NCBI RefSeq assembly: GCF_036826855.1
Contig: NZ_CP104578.1
Coordinates: 558,001 to 622,000, forward strand
Reading direction: 5' to 3'
Source: Streptomyces sp. SJL17-4
Lineage (GTDB): Bacteria; Actinomycetota; Actinomycetes; Streptomycetales; Streptomycetaceae
DNA length: 64,000 nucleotides
Part shown: in pieces, positions 1-9,348 of the stretch
Layout of the letters: every line of letters starts with the position of its first letter
How positions within the stretch are numbered: the stretch's first letter is position 1
Program-made: the position numbers and the translations under genes
Notes under the pieces: generated by a model
What the model was told of the DNA's origin: nothing
Databases searched by the model: none
What the model saw: only the letters and a program-made list of their open reading frames with translations

Positions 1-3000
1 GACAGCAGGTCGGTCCGGGCGACGAGCCGGTCGGGCTCGGCGACCACGGTCCGCAGCAGGGCGGTGAACCGGTTGGCGAGGACGGCCACGGCCACCTGGT
101 CGAGCCGGGCGGCGTGGTGCTTGAACCGCAGCAGCAGGCCTTCGGCGGCGGGCTCGACGACGAGCGCGAGCGGGTAGTGGACGGCGTCGAGCACCTCGGC
201 GCCGGTGACCAGCGCCTCCCCCGCGTCCTGTCCGTCTCCGCCCGGGTAGTTCTCGAACACCACGAGGGTGTCGAAGAGTTCGCCGCCGCCCGCGATCCGC
301 TGGATGTCGGCGAGCCCGAGGTGCTGGTGGTCGAGGAGGGCCGCGTGCTCGTCCTGGACGCGGCGGAGCAGCTCGGTCAGCGTCTCCTCGGGGCGGAGGG
401 TCACCCGGGCGGGGACGGTGTTGATGAAGAGGCCGACGGCGGAGTCCAGGCCCGCGACCTCGGTGGTCCGCCCGGAGACGGTGGTGCCGAAGACGACGTC
501 CCGGCCGCCGGTGAGCGCGCCGAGCAGCAGCCCCCACACGCCGTGGAAGACGCTGCTCAGGGTGAGGCCGTGGGTCCTGGCGTACGTGGTCAGCGCGTCG
601 CTGAGGTCGTTCGGCAGGCGGGTGTCGACGTGCTCGGGGCGGGCGGGCGCTTCGGCCGTGTCGTCACCCGGGGTGGTGAGCGCGGGGAGCCGTGTCGGGC
701 CGTCGAGGCCGGCGAGGGCCTGTCGCCATGCGTCGCGTGCGGTGTCGCGGTCACGGCCGGCGAGCCAGGAGAGGTACGGCTCCGGGGCCACGGGTTCCGG
801 CAGTGCGGCGCCCCGGTAGGCGTCGGTCAGTTCCCGCAGCAGGACGGCGACCGACCAGCCGTCGGCGACGATGTGGTGGAGGGTCAGGAGGAGCCGGTGG
901 TGCCGGCCGTCCTTGATGAGGGTGGCGCGCAGGAGCGGGGGGCGGTCGAGGGCGAACCGCTCGGCGCGGTCGGCGCGGAGGATGTCGTCCAGGCCGGTCT
1001 CGGCGGTGTCGGCCTCGCGCCAGGGGAGGGTCACGTGGTCGGCGAGCCGCTGGACGACCTCGCCGCCGGGGAGCTGCCGGAACGAGGCGCGCAGCAGCGG
1101 GTGCCGGTCGAGGAGCAGCTGGAGCGCGCGGCGGAGGCGGTCGGGGTCGACGGTCCCGGCGAGGTCGAGGAGTTCCTGGACGAAGTAGAGGTCGGCGGTC
1201 TGGTGGTCGAACTCGGCGTGGAAGAAGAAACCTTCCTGGAGTGGGGAGACCGGCAGCGCGTCCGGGTCGAGCTCCACCCGCGGCCGGGCCGGGGCGGGGG
1301 CTGTCTCGCCGGCGGTCCGGGCGAGGGCGGCCACGGTCCGACTCCGGAACACGTCGCGCGGGGTGATCGCGAGCCCGGCCTCGCGGGCGCGGTTCACCAG
1401 CTGGATGGCGACGATGCTGTCGCCGCCGAGTTCGAAGAAGCTGTCGTGGACGCCGACGGACGGCAGGCCGAGGACGTCGGCGAACAGTGCGGCGAGCGCG
1501 GTCTCAGCGGGGGTGCTGGGGGTGTCGGTGCCGGTCAGGGAGGTCCAGCGGGGCTCGGGCAGGGCCTTGGCGTCGAGCTTGCCGTTGGGGGTGAGCGGCA
1601 GCGGGCCGTCGAGGACGACGACGGCGGTCGGCACCATGTGCTCGGGCAGGGCGTCGGTCACGCGGGCGCGTGCGGCGGCCACTGCGGAGCCGGAGCCGGG
1701 GTCCGTGCCGGCGACGGTGCCGGCCACGCCGGTCGCGGCTTCGGTGGTCCCGGCCTCGGTGGTCGCGACTTCGGTCTCCGCTTCGGCGGTCCCGGCCTCC
1801 GTCCCCGTGTCGGCCGTCGCGCCCTCCGGGACCAGGTACGCGACCAGCCGCTTCACCCCACGGTGGTCCTCGCGGGCCAGGACGGCGGCCTGGGCGATGC
1901 CCTCGCAGGCCATGAAGGCGCTCTCGATCTCGCCCGGCTCCACGCGGTGGCCGCGGATCTTGATCTGGCCGTCGGCGCGGCCGAGGAACTCCAGGTTGCC
2001 GTCGGCGCCCCAGCGGACCCGGTCGCCCGTGCGGTACATGCGGGTGCCGGGAGGCCCGTACGGGTCGGCGACGAACCGCTCGGAGGTCAGCGCGTGGCGG
2101 CCCAGGTAGCCGCGTGCGAGGCCGCGCCCGGAGACGTACAGCTCGCCCTCCGCGCCGACGGGGACGGGCCGGAGCGCCGTGTCGAGGACGTACGCGCGCG
2201 TGTTGGGGTCGGGGCGGCCGATGGGCGCGGGTCCCGGGCGGTCGGGGTCGGCGAGCCAGAGCGTGGAGTTGACGGTCGCCTCGGTGAGTCCGTACGCGAC
2301 GACGACCCGGAGCCGGCCGTCCCAGCGGGCGATCAGTTCGCTGGGGACCGCCTCGGTGCCGACGACGAGGACGGCGCCCTGCGGGAGTTCGCACTCCTGC
2401 GGCAGCGCGGAGACGAGCGAGGGCGGCAGGATCATGTGGGTGGCGCGGTGGCGCGCGATGTACTCGGTGAGCGCGGGGCCCGCGACCCGGCGCTCGGCGG
2501 GGACGAGGATGATCCGGCCGCCGACGCAGAGGGACATGATCAGGTCCCAGACCGTCACGTCGAAGCCGACGGAGGCGAACTGGACGACCCGGCTCTCGGC
2601 GGTGACGCCGATCCGGTCGGTGGCGGTGGCGATGAGGCTGCCGACGCCGTCGTGCGAAACGACGACTCCCTTGGGGCGGCCCGTCGAGCCGGAGGTGTAG
2701 ATGACGTACGCGGCCTGGCCGAGGGCGACCACCGGTCCCGGTGCGGGGTCGGTGGCGGCGGCGAGGGCGGCCTCGGTGGCCGGGTCGTCGAGCAGCAGAT
2801 GACTGATTCCCGCTGTCTCCGGGAGGTCGCCCGCGAGGTCGCGGACGGTGACGACGGTGCGGGCCCCGGCGTCGGACAGCATGTAGGCGATGCGGTCCTG
2901 CGGGTGGTCCGCGTCCAGCGGCAGATAGGCGGCGCCGGCCTTCATCACGGCGAGCAGGGCCACCACGAGCTCCGGTGAGCGGGGCAGGGCCACGCCCACC

Positions 3001-4541
3001 ACGTCCTCGGCGCCGACGCCCCGGGAGCGGAGGAGACGGGCGAGCCGGTCGGCGGCGTCGTCGAGTGCGGCGTACGTGAGCTCCCGGTCCTCGCAGACGA
3101 GCGCGACGGCCTCGGGGCTGCGGCGGACCTGTCGCTCGAACGCGGCGGGCCAGGACAGTTCGGGCGCCTCGCGGGGCGCGACGCCGAAATCGTCGAGGAG
3201 ACGGGAGCGTTCGGCGTCGGAGGTGAGTTCGATACGGCCGACGGGGCGGTCCAGGTCACCGGTGAGGGCGTCGAGGAGGGCGAGGAAGCGGCGCTCGTGG
3301 TCGGCGAGGGTGGCCGCGTCGCAGACGTCGGCGTCCACGTCGAGGTGGACGGTGTGTCCGCGGCCGTCCGTGCCCTCGGCGAAGCTGAACGCCAGGTCGC
3401 TGACCGGGCCGAGCCATTCCGGGCGGAGCTCTGCCCGGTGGTCGGCGAAGCGCAGGTCCTCCGAGCGGGGCAGGATGTTGACGGTCGGCCCGACGAGTTC
3501 CGGGACGCCGTCGACGAGGCCGAGTTCCCTGGCCAGGTCCTCGGCGCGGTAGCGCCCGTGGGCGACGGCGTCGGCGACGGCCTCGCGCACCTGGGCGACG
3601 AGGGCGGCGCCGGTGGTGCCGGGGTGCACGGCGAGGCGCAGCGGGACGATGTTGGACACCATGCCGGGGACGGTCGCGGAGACCTCGGCCTCGCGGGCGG
3701 CGACCGGCAGTCCGAGGACGAGGTCCTGTTCGCCGCCGGCGCGGTGCAGATAGGCGGCGACGGCCGCGAGCAGGAGCCGGGACGGACGCACGCCCGCGGT
3801 CCGGGCGGCGGCGTCCAGCCGTTCGACGGTTTCGGGGGACAGCGCGGCGGTCCGCCGCAGCCGTCGGGTCATGGGGGTGGCGGCCCGGTCGACGAGCCGT
3901 ACGGGCTCGGTCCGCCCGGCCATCCGTTCCAGCCACCAGGCGCGGTCGGCGGCGTGCCGCTCGGAGGCGCGGTACGCGCGGTCGGCGGCGACGAGCCGGG
4001 AGAGCGACCAGTCACGGGGCTCGGACGCCTCGGCCCCCGCGGTGTACAGCTCGCCGGCCCGCCGGGTGATGAGCGCGACGCCCATCCCGTCCATCACGAT
4101 GTGGTGGTAGCGCTGGCACCACAGGACGCGGTCGTCGGCGAGCCGCAGCAGGGCGTGGGCGAACAGCGGGTCGAGCGCGAGGTTGACGGGGCGGTCGCGG
4201 TCGGCGGCCATCCACGCGGCGGCGGCCTCGTCGGGGTCGGCGGCATCGCGCAGGTCCACGACCGTGACGTCGACGGGGAGGGTGAGGGTACGGGGCGTCT
4301 GGCGCGGCCCGTCGTCGCCGGGTGTGACCCGTACGTGCAGGCACTCGGCCTCTTCGACGGCCTGGCGGACGCCGACGGTGAGGCGGTCGAGGTCGATGGC
4401 GCCGCGGAGGTGCAGCGCGAACACGATGTTGTAGGCGGAGCTGTCCGGTTCGATCTGCTGGGCCAGCCAGATGCCGGATTGCCCGCCGGTGACGGGGAGG
4501 CCGGAGGGGGTGTTCCGGTCCGACGACTCGACGTCAAACAT
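1..4541 (-). CDS. Siderophore NRPS, N-terminal part (C-A-T-C), cut by window edge
   Basis: Non-ribosomal peptide synthetase that would activate and condense amino acids of a hydroxamate siderophore in the cytoplasm. It is read on the minus strand from an ATG at 4541 (MFDVESSDRN) and is still open at base 1. Visible domains in order: a condensation domain (about residues 10-430) with HHIVMDG, resembling the EntF-type C domain (SGIWLAQQIEPDSSAYN); an adenylation domain (about 450-1000) with YTSGSTGRPKGV and GRADGQIKIRGHRVEPGE; a carrier domain with FFELGGDSIVAIQLV; then a second condensation domain with SPLQEGFFFH and HHIVADGW. I cannot assign the A-domain substrate confidently. Neighbours (N5-monooxygenase, formyltransferase, siderophore-binding lipoproteins) match the coelichelin-type locus (CchH), but a protein starting with a C domain suggests an acceptor of a donor made elsewhere, so the product may be a different hydroxamate. 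Confidence 0.93.
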   Translation of the reverse strand, partial: MFDVESSDRNTPSGLPVTGGQSGIWLAQQIEPDSSAYNIVFALHLRGAIDLDRLTVGVRQAVEEAECLHVRVTPGDDGPRQTPRTLTLPVDVTVVDLRDAADPDEAAAAWMAADRDRPVNLALDPLFAHALLRLADDRVLWCQRYHHIVMDGMGVALITRRAGELYTAGAEASEPRDWSLSRLVAADRAYRASERHAADRAWWLERMAGRTEPVRLVDRAATPMTRRLRRTAALSPETVERLDAAARTAGVRPSRLLLAAVAAYLHRAGGEQDLVLGLPVAAREAEVSATVPGMVSNIVPLRLAVHPGTTGAALVAQVREAVADAVAHGRYRAEDLARELGLVDGVPELVGPTVNILPRSEDLRFADHRAELRPEWLGPVSDLAFSFAEGTDGRGHTVHLDVDADVCDAATLADHERRFLALLDALTGDLDRPVGRIELTSDAERSRLLDDFGVAPREAPELSWPAAFERQVRRSPEAVALVCEDRELTYAALDDAADRLARLLRSRGVGAEDVVGVALPRSPELVVALLAVMKAGAAYLPLDADHPQDRIAYMLSDAGARTVVTVRDLAGDLPETAGISHLLLDDPATEAALAAATDPAPGPVVALGQAAYVIYTSGSTGRPKGVVVSHDGVGSLIATATDRIGVTAESRVVQFASVGFDVTVWDLIMSLCVGGRIILVPAERRVAGPALTEYIARHRATHMILPPSLVSALPQECELPQGAVLVVGTEAVPSELIARWDGRLRVVVAYGLTEATVNSTLWLADPDRPGPAPIGRPDPNTRAYVLDTALRPVPVGAEGELYVSGRGLARGYLGRHALTSERFVADPYGPPGTRMYRTGDRVRWGADGNLEFLGRADGQIKIRGHRVEPGEIESAFMACEGIAQAAVLAREDHRGVKRLVAYLVPEGATADTGTEAGTAEAETEVATTEAGTTEAATGVAGTVAGTDPGSGSAVAAARARVTDALPEHMVPTAVVVLDGPLPLTPNGKLDAKALPEPRWTSLTGTDTPSTPAETALAALFADVLGLPSVGVHDSFFELGGDSIVAIQLVNRAREAGLAITPRDVFRSRTVAALARTAGETAPAPARPRVELDPDALPVSPLQEGFFFHAEFDHQTADLYFVQELLDLAGTVDPDRLRRALQLLLDRHPLLRASFRQLPGGEVVQRLADHVTLPWREADTAETGLDDILRADRAERFALDRPPLLRATLIKDGRHHRLLLTLHHIVADGWSVAVLLRELTDAYRGAALPEPVAPEPYLSWLAGRDRDTARDAWRQALAGLDGPTRLPALTTPGDDTAEAPARPEHVDTRLPNDLSDALTTYARTHGLTLSSVFHGVWGLLLGALTGGRDVVFGTTVSGRTTEVAGLDSAVGLFINTVPARVTLRPEETLTELLRRVQDEHAALLDHQHLGLADIQRIAGGGELFDTLVVFENYPGGDGQDAGEALVTGAEVLDAVHYPLALVVEPAAEGLLLRFKHHAARLDQVAVAVLANRFTALLRTVVAEPDRLVARTDLL

Positions 4542-4597
4542 CGTACGAAGTGGCCTTTCCCTGGAGGTGCGTGGCAGGCGGGTGGCGACGGAAGCCG

Positions 4598-4633
4598 CCG
4601 ACGGCGTGGCGAGAGGTTCCGCCACGCCGTCGG
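4598..4633 (-). terminator. Perfect 14-bp hairpin between binding protein and NRPS
   Basis: CCGACGGCGTGGCG (4598-4611) and CGCCACGCCGTCGG (4620-4633) are exact inverted repeats with an 8-nt loop. The hairpin starts 42 nt after the stop of the binding-protein gene and precedes the NRPS start at 4541, so it probably acts as an intrinsic terminator or attenuator that keeps NRPS expression below that of the lipoprotein. No U-run follows, as is usual in Streptomyces. Confidence 0.65.
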
Positions 4634-4675
4634 TCGGGTCAGCTGGTGGCTCGGTGGCGCGTCAGCCGGTGGGCA

Positions 4676-5734
4676 TCACTTGACGGCCGTGAGGAGCGGC
4701 TCGATCTCTTCGATGGCGTACGGGATCGACAGCACGGTGTTGAAGGAGAACGCGGCACCGATGTCCGGGCCCTGGTACGGCACGAACAGGTCGCGCTTCT
4801 CCTGGTTGACCTTGAGCTTCTTGTAGAGCGGCTCGGCCTTGATGCGGTCGTTGGCCTCGGTGCTGGAGGTGACCCAGACGAGCCGGTCGACATCGAGGAC
4901 GTTCAGCTTCTCCGCGCTGAGGTCGGCGACGTTGAAGCCCGGCTTGGCCAGGGTGTCGATCTCCGGCTTGAGCTTGAAGCCCAGCTCCTGGAAGAAGATC
5001 GACTTGGGGTCGGTCTTCGTGAACGCCGAGTACTTGCCGGCCTCGAAGCTGTCGGCGACGGCGAGCGTCTTGGTGGCCCACTCGGGGTGCTTGGCGCGGA
5101 CGGCCTTGAACCGGGCGTCGATGTCCGAGATCAGCTTGGTGGCTTCGGCGTCCTTGCCGAGCGCCTTGCCGATCTGCTGGGTCATCGTCTGCCAGGGAGC
5201 GCCGTAGTCCGGGTGGTCCTTGGGCTGGGCGACGACCTTGGTGAACTTGGAGAGCGTGTCGTACTGCTCCTTCTTCATCCCCGAGTACTGGGCGATGACC
5301 AGGTCCGGCTTGAGCGCCGCGATCTTCTCGATGTTGTACTCGTCGCGCTCACCGACGATCTCCGGCTGGGTCGAACCCCACTTGTCCTTGGTCCAGGGCC
5401 ACTTGCCGTACGGCTTCTCCTTGAACCAGTCGACGGCGCCGGCCGGCTTGACGCCGAGGGCGAGGACGGCGTCCTGGTCGGAGAGACCGAGGGTGACGAT
5501 CGTCTTCGGCTCCTTGTCGATCGTCGTGGAGCCGTACTTGTGCGCCACCGTGACGGGGAACGCGGCGGGCTTGCCGCCCCCGTCGGCCGAGGCGGAGGTG
5601 GTGGCGGACGGCGACTCGGTCTTCTCGGTCCCTCCGCCGCAGGCGGCGAGGGCGAGGGCCGCCACCGCGAGGACAGCCACACGGGGGGCGGATCTGGCGA
5701 ACCGGGCCAGAGCGGGACGTGCACCAGCGGACAC
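4676..5734 (-). CDS. Fe3+-siderophore-binding lipoprotein of an ABC importer
   Basis: Extracellular lipid-anchored receptor of the FepB/FhuD (cluster A-II, periplasmic-binding fold III) type that would capture the ferric siderophore and hand it to FecCD permeases. 352 residues, the usual length. A GTG start at 5734 is supported by an AAAGGAA ribosome site. The signal peptide ends in a lipobox LAAC, followed by a Gly/Ser/Thr-rich linker. The body has the expected patterns, for example KTIVTLGLSDQDAVLALGVK near the start of the first lobe and KPDLVIAQYSGM in the middle. It lies 107 nt downstream of the monooxygenase on the same strand and so probably shares its iron-controlled promoter. A second binding protein (12014-13066) is present in the same locus; which one serves the local siderophore cannot be told from sequence. 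Confidence 0.9.
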   Translation of the reverse strand: MSAGARPALARFARSAPRVAVLAVAALALAACGGGTEKTESPSATTSASADGGGKPAAFPVTVAHKYGSTTIDKEPKTIVTLGLSDQDAVLALGVKPAGAVDWFKEKPYGKWPWTKDKWGSTQPEIVGERDEYNIEKIAALKPDLVIAQYSGMKKEQYDTLSKFTKVVAQPKDHPDYGAPWQTMTQQIGKALGKDAEATKLISDIDARFKAVRAKHPEWATKTLAVADSFEAGKYSAFTKTDPKSIFFQELGFKLKPEIDTLAKPGFNVADLSAEKLNVLDVDRLVWVTSSTEANDRIKAEPLYKKLKVNQEKRDLFVPYQGPDIGAAFSFNTVLSIPYAIEEIEPLLTAVK

Positions 5735-5841
5735 GGACGTTCCTTTCGGGGATTCACAGTGCGTGCCACGCCCCTCGGGTGCGAAGGTGCCGCCCGGCGG
5801 GGTGTGGCCTTTGTTGCGTGGGGGGTGGAGCGGGGGTGGCG

Positions 5842-7236
5842 CTAGCGCGCCGTGCCGACGCCGTCGGCCATGGGCCGGGCCTCGTCGGCGGTGGGGACGG
5901 GGGCGTCGACGGAGGCGTCGAGCGAGGTGACCGCGGTGGCCGGGTTCCGGTCGAGGACCGAGGCGAGGATCTCGCCGACCCTGATCGCGGTGTTGGAGAG
6001 CAGCGACGACGTGATGCCGTGGGTGTGCTCCGTGCCGCCCTGGAGGTAGATGCCGCAGCTCAGTTCGGGATCGGTGGCGAGCCGGTAGTCCCGCTCGACG
6101 CGGACCCGTCCCTGGTCGTCGCGGTGGCAGCGGTCGGCGACCGGGCCGAGGAGGCCGAGGGGTTCGGCGGGGCTGTATCCGGTGGCGTAGACGACGACGT
6201 CGGCGTCGAGGACCGTCTCCTCGCCCGTGACGAGGGAGGTGACGAAGGCGCGGACCTTGTCCGGGCCGTCCTCGACGCCGGTGAGCCGGGAGATGTTGAT
6301 GAAGCGCAGCCGCTCGGTGCCGAGGACCTTCTCCTGGTACGCCTGGCGGTAGAGGTCGTCGATGAGGTCGATGTCCACCACGGAGTAGTTGGTGTTCCCG
6401 TGGTAGTCCATCAGCTTGCGCTTGATGTCGTCGGGAGCCGTGAAGTACTCGTCGACGGCGTCGGGGTCGAAGATCCGGTTGGCGAAGGCGCTGTCGTCGG
6501 CGGGGCTGTAGCCGTAGCGGGAGAAGACGGCGCAGATCTCGGCCTCGGGGAAACGACGGTGCAGATAGGCCACGTTCTCGGCGGCACTCTGTCCGGCGCC
6601 GACGACGACGATGCGCCGGGGGTCGGTGCCTTCCAGGCTCTCCACCTTGGCGAGCAGGTCGGAGTTGTGCCAGACACGGTCGCTGCGCTCGACGCCTTCC
6701 GGCATGCGCGGACGAAGTCCCGTACCGAGGACGAGGTTTCGGGCGCGGTGCACGACGAGCTCCGAGCCCGAGCGGGCGGTCACGTCGAGGTACTCGACGA
6801 CGCCGTCACGCTCGACCGGTTCCACGGAGACGATCTCGTGGCCGTACGACACCATGTCGTCGACCTTGGACGCGGCCCACTCGAAGTAGTCGTGGAACTC
6901 GACGCGCAGCGGGAAGAGGTTCTTGTGGTTGACGAAGTCGATCAGCCGGCCCTTGCTCTGCAGGTAGCAGAGGAAGCTGTATTCGCTGGTCGGATTGCGC
7001 AGCGTCACCAGGTCCTTGAGGAAGGACACCTGCATGGTCGCGTCGTCGATCAGCATGCCGCGGTGCCAGCCGAAACGTGGCTGGCGCTCGAAGAAGTGGG
7101 CGGTGACCGCTTCCTGCCTTCCGACGCGTGCGTTGTGCTCGCTGAGCGCTATCGCCATGGCCACATTGGACGGCCCGAAGCCGATACCGATGAGGTCGTG
7201 GACCAGAGGTGCGTCACCAGGAGGAACCTGCGACAT
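5842..7236 (-). CDS. cchB: L-ornithine N5-monooxygenase
   Basis: FAD- and NADPH-dependent enzyme of the PvdA/SidA/IucD family that hydroxylates the side-chain amine of ornithine, the first step toward the hydroxamate iron ligands. 464 residues, normal for the family. The FAD-binding motif GIGFGPSN is at residues 17-24; the NADPH site VVVGAGQSAAEN lies near residue 214; the late FAD motif ATGYSPAEPLGLL is near residue 350. Substrate-loop residues such as the KDLVTLRNPTSEYSFL stretch are kept. The ATG start at 7236 has a GGGAGTG ribosome site. It is divergent from the formyltransferase gene, with an iron box between them, so both steps (hydroxylation, formylation) are induced together under iron starvation. 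The symbol is by similarity to the coelichelin gene; orthology is not proven. Confidence 0.93.
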   Translation of the reverse strand: MSQVPPGDAPLVHDLIGIGFGPSNVAMAIALSEHNARVGRQEAVTAHFFERQPRFGWHRGMLIDDATMQVSFLKDLVTLRNPTSEYSFLCYLQSKGRLIDFVNHKNLFPLRVEFHDYFEWAASKVDDMVSYGHEIVSVEPVERDGVVEYLDVTARSGSELVVHRARNLVLGTGLRPRMPEGVERSDRVWHNSDLLAKVESLEGTDPRRIVVVGAGQSAAENVAYLHRRFPEAEICAVFSRYGYSPADDSAFANRIFDPDAVDEYFTAPDDIKRKLMDYHGNTNYSVVDIDLIDDLYRQAYQEKVLGTERLRFINISRLTGVEDGPDKVRAFVTSLVTGEETVLDADVVVYATGYSPAEPLGLLGPVADRCHRDDQGRVRVERDYRLATDPELSCGIYLQGGTEHTHGITSSLLSNTAIRVGEILASVLDRNPATAVTSLDASVDAPVPTADEARPMADGVGTAR

Positions 7237-7317
7237 GTCACTCCCATCGTGCGGGAAGAAGGCTGAGGGGAACAGGGGGCATCGGGCGCACCGGTGGCAC
7301 CGGCGGCCGAGCAGAAC

Positions 7318-7336
7318 TTAGGTAAAGCTAACCTGA
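7318..7336. promoter_or_regulatory. Iron box (DmdR1/IdeR operator)
   Basis: TTAGGTAAAGCTAACCTGA matches 16 of 19 positions of the actinobacterial iron box TTAGGTTAGGCTAACCTAA. It sits 82 nt upstream of the monooxygenase start, in the divergent region shared with the formyltransferase, and should cause repression when iron is plentiful. Confidence 0.85.
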
Positions 7337-7420
7337 TCTAGCGAAGCTGTCGATGGGTCAAAACGGGCAATGCGCGGCCGGTCGATCTCAACGACCGAAT
7401 AAATCAAGCCAGTTGCACTG

Positions 7421-7439
7421 TTAGGTAAGCCTTGCTTTA
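7421..7439. promoter_or_regulatory. Second, weaker iron-box-like site
   Basis: TTAGGTAAGCCTTGCTTTA matches about 13 of 19 positions of the iron box; only the left half is intact. It is 40 nt upstream of the formyltransferase start, a good place for an operator overlapping its promoter. Weaker evidence than the site at 7318. Confidence 0.5.
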
Positions 7440-7478
7440 CTTGCTGACGGTCAATCGCTCTTTCCGAGGAGGAACCCG

Positions 7479-8426
7479 ATGCGGGTCGTCATGTTCGGTT
7501 ATCAGACCTGGGGCCATCGCACCCTCCAAGCGCTCCTGGACTCCGAACACGACGTGGTGCTCGTCGTGACGCACCCCAAGAGCGAGCACGCCTACGAGAA
7601 GATCTGGAGCGACTCGGTCGCCGACCTGGCGGAGGAGCACGGCGTCCCGGTCGTGATCCGCAACAGGCCCGACGACGACGAGCTGTTCGCGCGCCTCAAG
7701 GAGGCGGACCCGGACATCATCGTCGCCAACAACTGGCGTACGTGGATCCCGCCGCACATCTACAACCTGCCTCGCCACGGCACGCTGAACATCCACGACT
7801 CGCTGCTGCCCAAGTACGCCGGCTTCTCGCCGCTCATCTGGGCCCTCATCAACGGCGAGCCCGAAGTCGGCGTCACCGCCCACATGATGGACGAGGTGCT
7901 CGACGCCGGCGACATCGTCCAGCAGCACGCGGTCCCCGTCGGGCCGAAGGACACGACGACCGACCTCTTCCACAAGACGGTCGACCTCATCGCCCCGGTC
8001 ACGATCGGCGCGCTCGACCAGATCGCCTCCGGACAGGCCGAGTTCACGAAGCAGGACCGCTCCCAGGCCAGCTTCTTCCACAAGCGGGCCGAGGAGGACA
8101 TCCGGATCGACTGGAACTGGCCGGCCGACGCCCTGGAGCGGCTCGTCCGCGCCCAGTCCGCGCCCTACCCGAGCGCCTTCACCTTCCACCGGGGCAAGCG
8201 ACTCGAGGTCCTCTCCGCGTTCGTCTCCGAGGGACGGTACGGCGGCACCCCCGGCCGCATCTTCTACCGCGAGGGCGAGGGTGTCGTGATCGTCGCCGGC
8301 GCCGACGCCCGCACGGGCCGCAACCACGGCCTGGCCATCACCCGCGTACGGACGGAGGACGGCCGCGAGCTGCCCGCGACCGAGTACTTCACGTCCATGG
8401 GCGGCTACCTCACCGCCCGACCCTGA
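7479..8426 (+). CDS. cchA: N5-hydroxyornithine formyltransferase (methionyl-tRNA formyltransferase fold)
   Basis: Uses formyl-tetrahydrofolate to formylate N5-hydroxyornithine, completing the hydroxamate group. 315 residues. The N-terminal formyltransferase domain carries the catalytic Asn-His-Asp set: LNIHDSLLPKYAGFSPLIW (Asn and His) and HMMDEVLDAGDIV (Asp). A C-terminal OB-like domain follows from about residue 205. The start is fixed by a strong GAGGAGG ribosome site 8 nt before the ATG. Divergent from the ornithine monooxygenase, with iron boxes between. The short length and context distinguish it from housekeeping Fmt. Symbol by similarity to the coelichelin pathway. Confidence 0.92.
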   Translation: MRVVMFGYQTWGHRTLQALLDSEHDVVLVVTHPKSEHAYEKIWSDSVADLAEEHGVPVVIRNRPDDDELFARLKEADPDIIVANNWRTWIPPHIYNLPRHGTLNIHDSLLPKYAGFSPLIWALINGEPEVGVTAHMMDEVLDAGDIVQQHAVPVGPKDTTTDLFHKTVDLIAPVTIGALDQIASGQAEFTKQDRSQASFFHKRAEEDIRIDWNWPADALERLVRAQSAPYPSAFTFHRGKRLEVLSAFVSEGRYGGTPGRIFYREGEGVVIVAGADARTGRNHGLAITRVRTEDGRELPATEYFTSMGGYLTARP

Positions 8427-8499
8427 GCGCATGCGACCGGAACACGTCGAAGGGGGCCGCCGGGCGCGCGCGAGCCGCGTGACGGCCCCACTGCGAGCA

Positions 8500-8522
8500 T
8501 TGGGTAGGTTAACCCAACCCAA
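8500..8522. promoter_or_regulatory. Putative MarR operator
   Basis: TTGGGT (8500-8505) and ACCCAA (8512-8517) form an inverted repeat around a GGTTAA core, with a further ACCCAA at 8517-8522. It lies 55 nt before the MarR start, the typical place for autoregulation by a MarR dimer. It is not a good iron box. Confidence 0.5.
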
Positions 8523-8577
8523 CTGTGTGGTGCGGCAGTTGAAGCCCCACGGCCCGAACGGACAGTGAGGCACGACG

Positions 8578-9348
<771 letters not shown>

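Noticed and set aside
114..2978. 954-residue plus-strand frame over the NRPS
   Set aside because: Antisense shadow; the minus strand shows a clear condensation-adenylation-carrier order.
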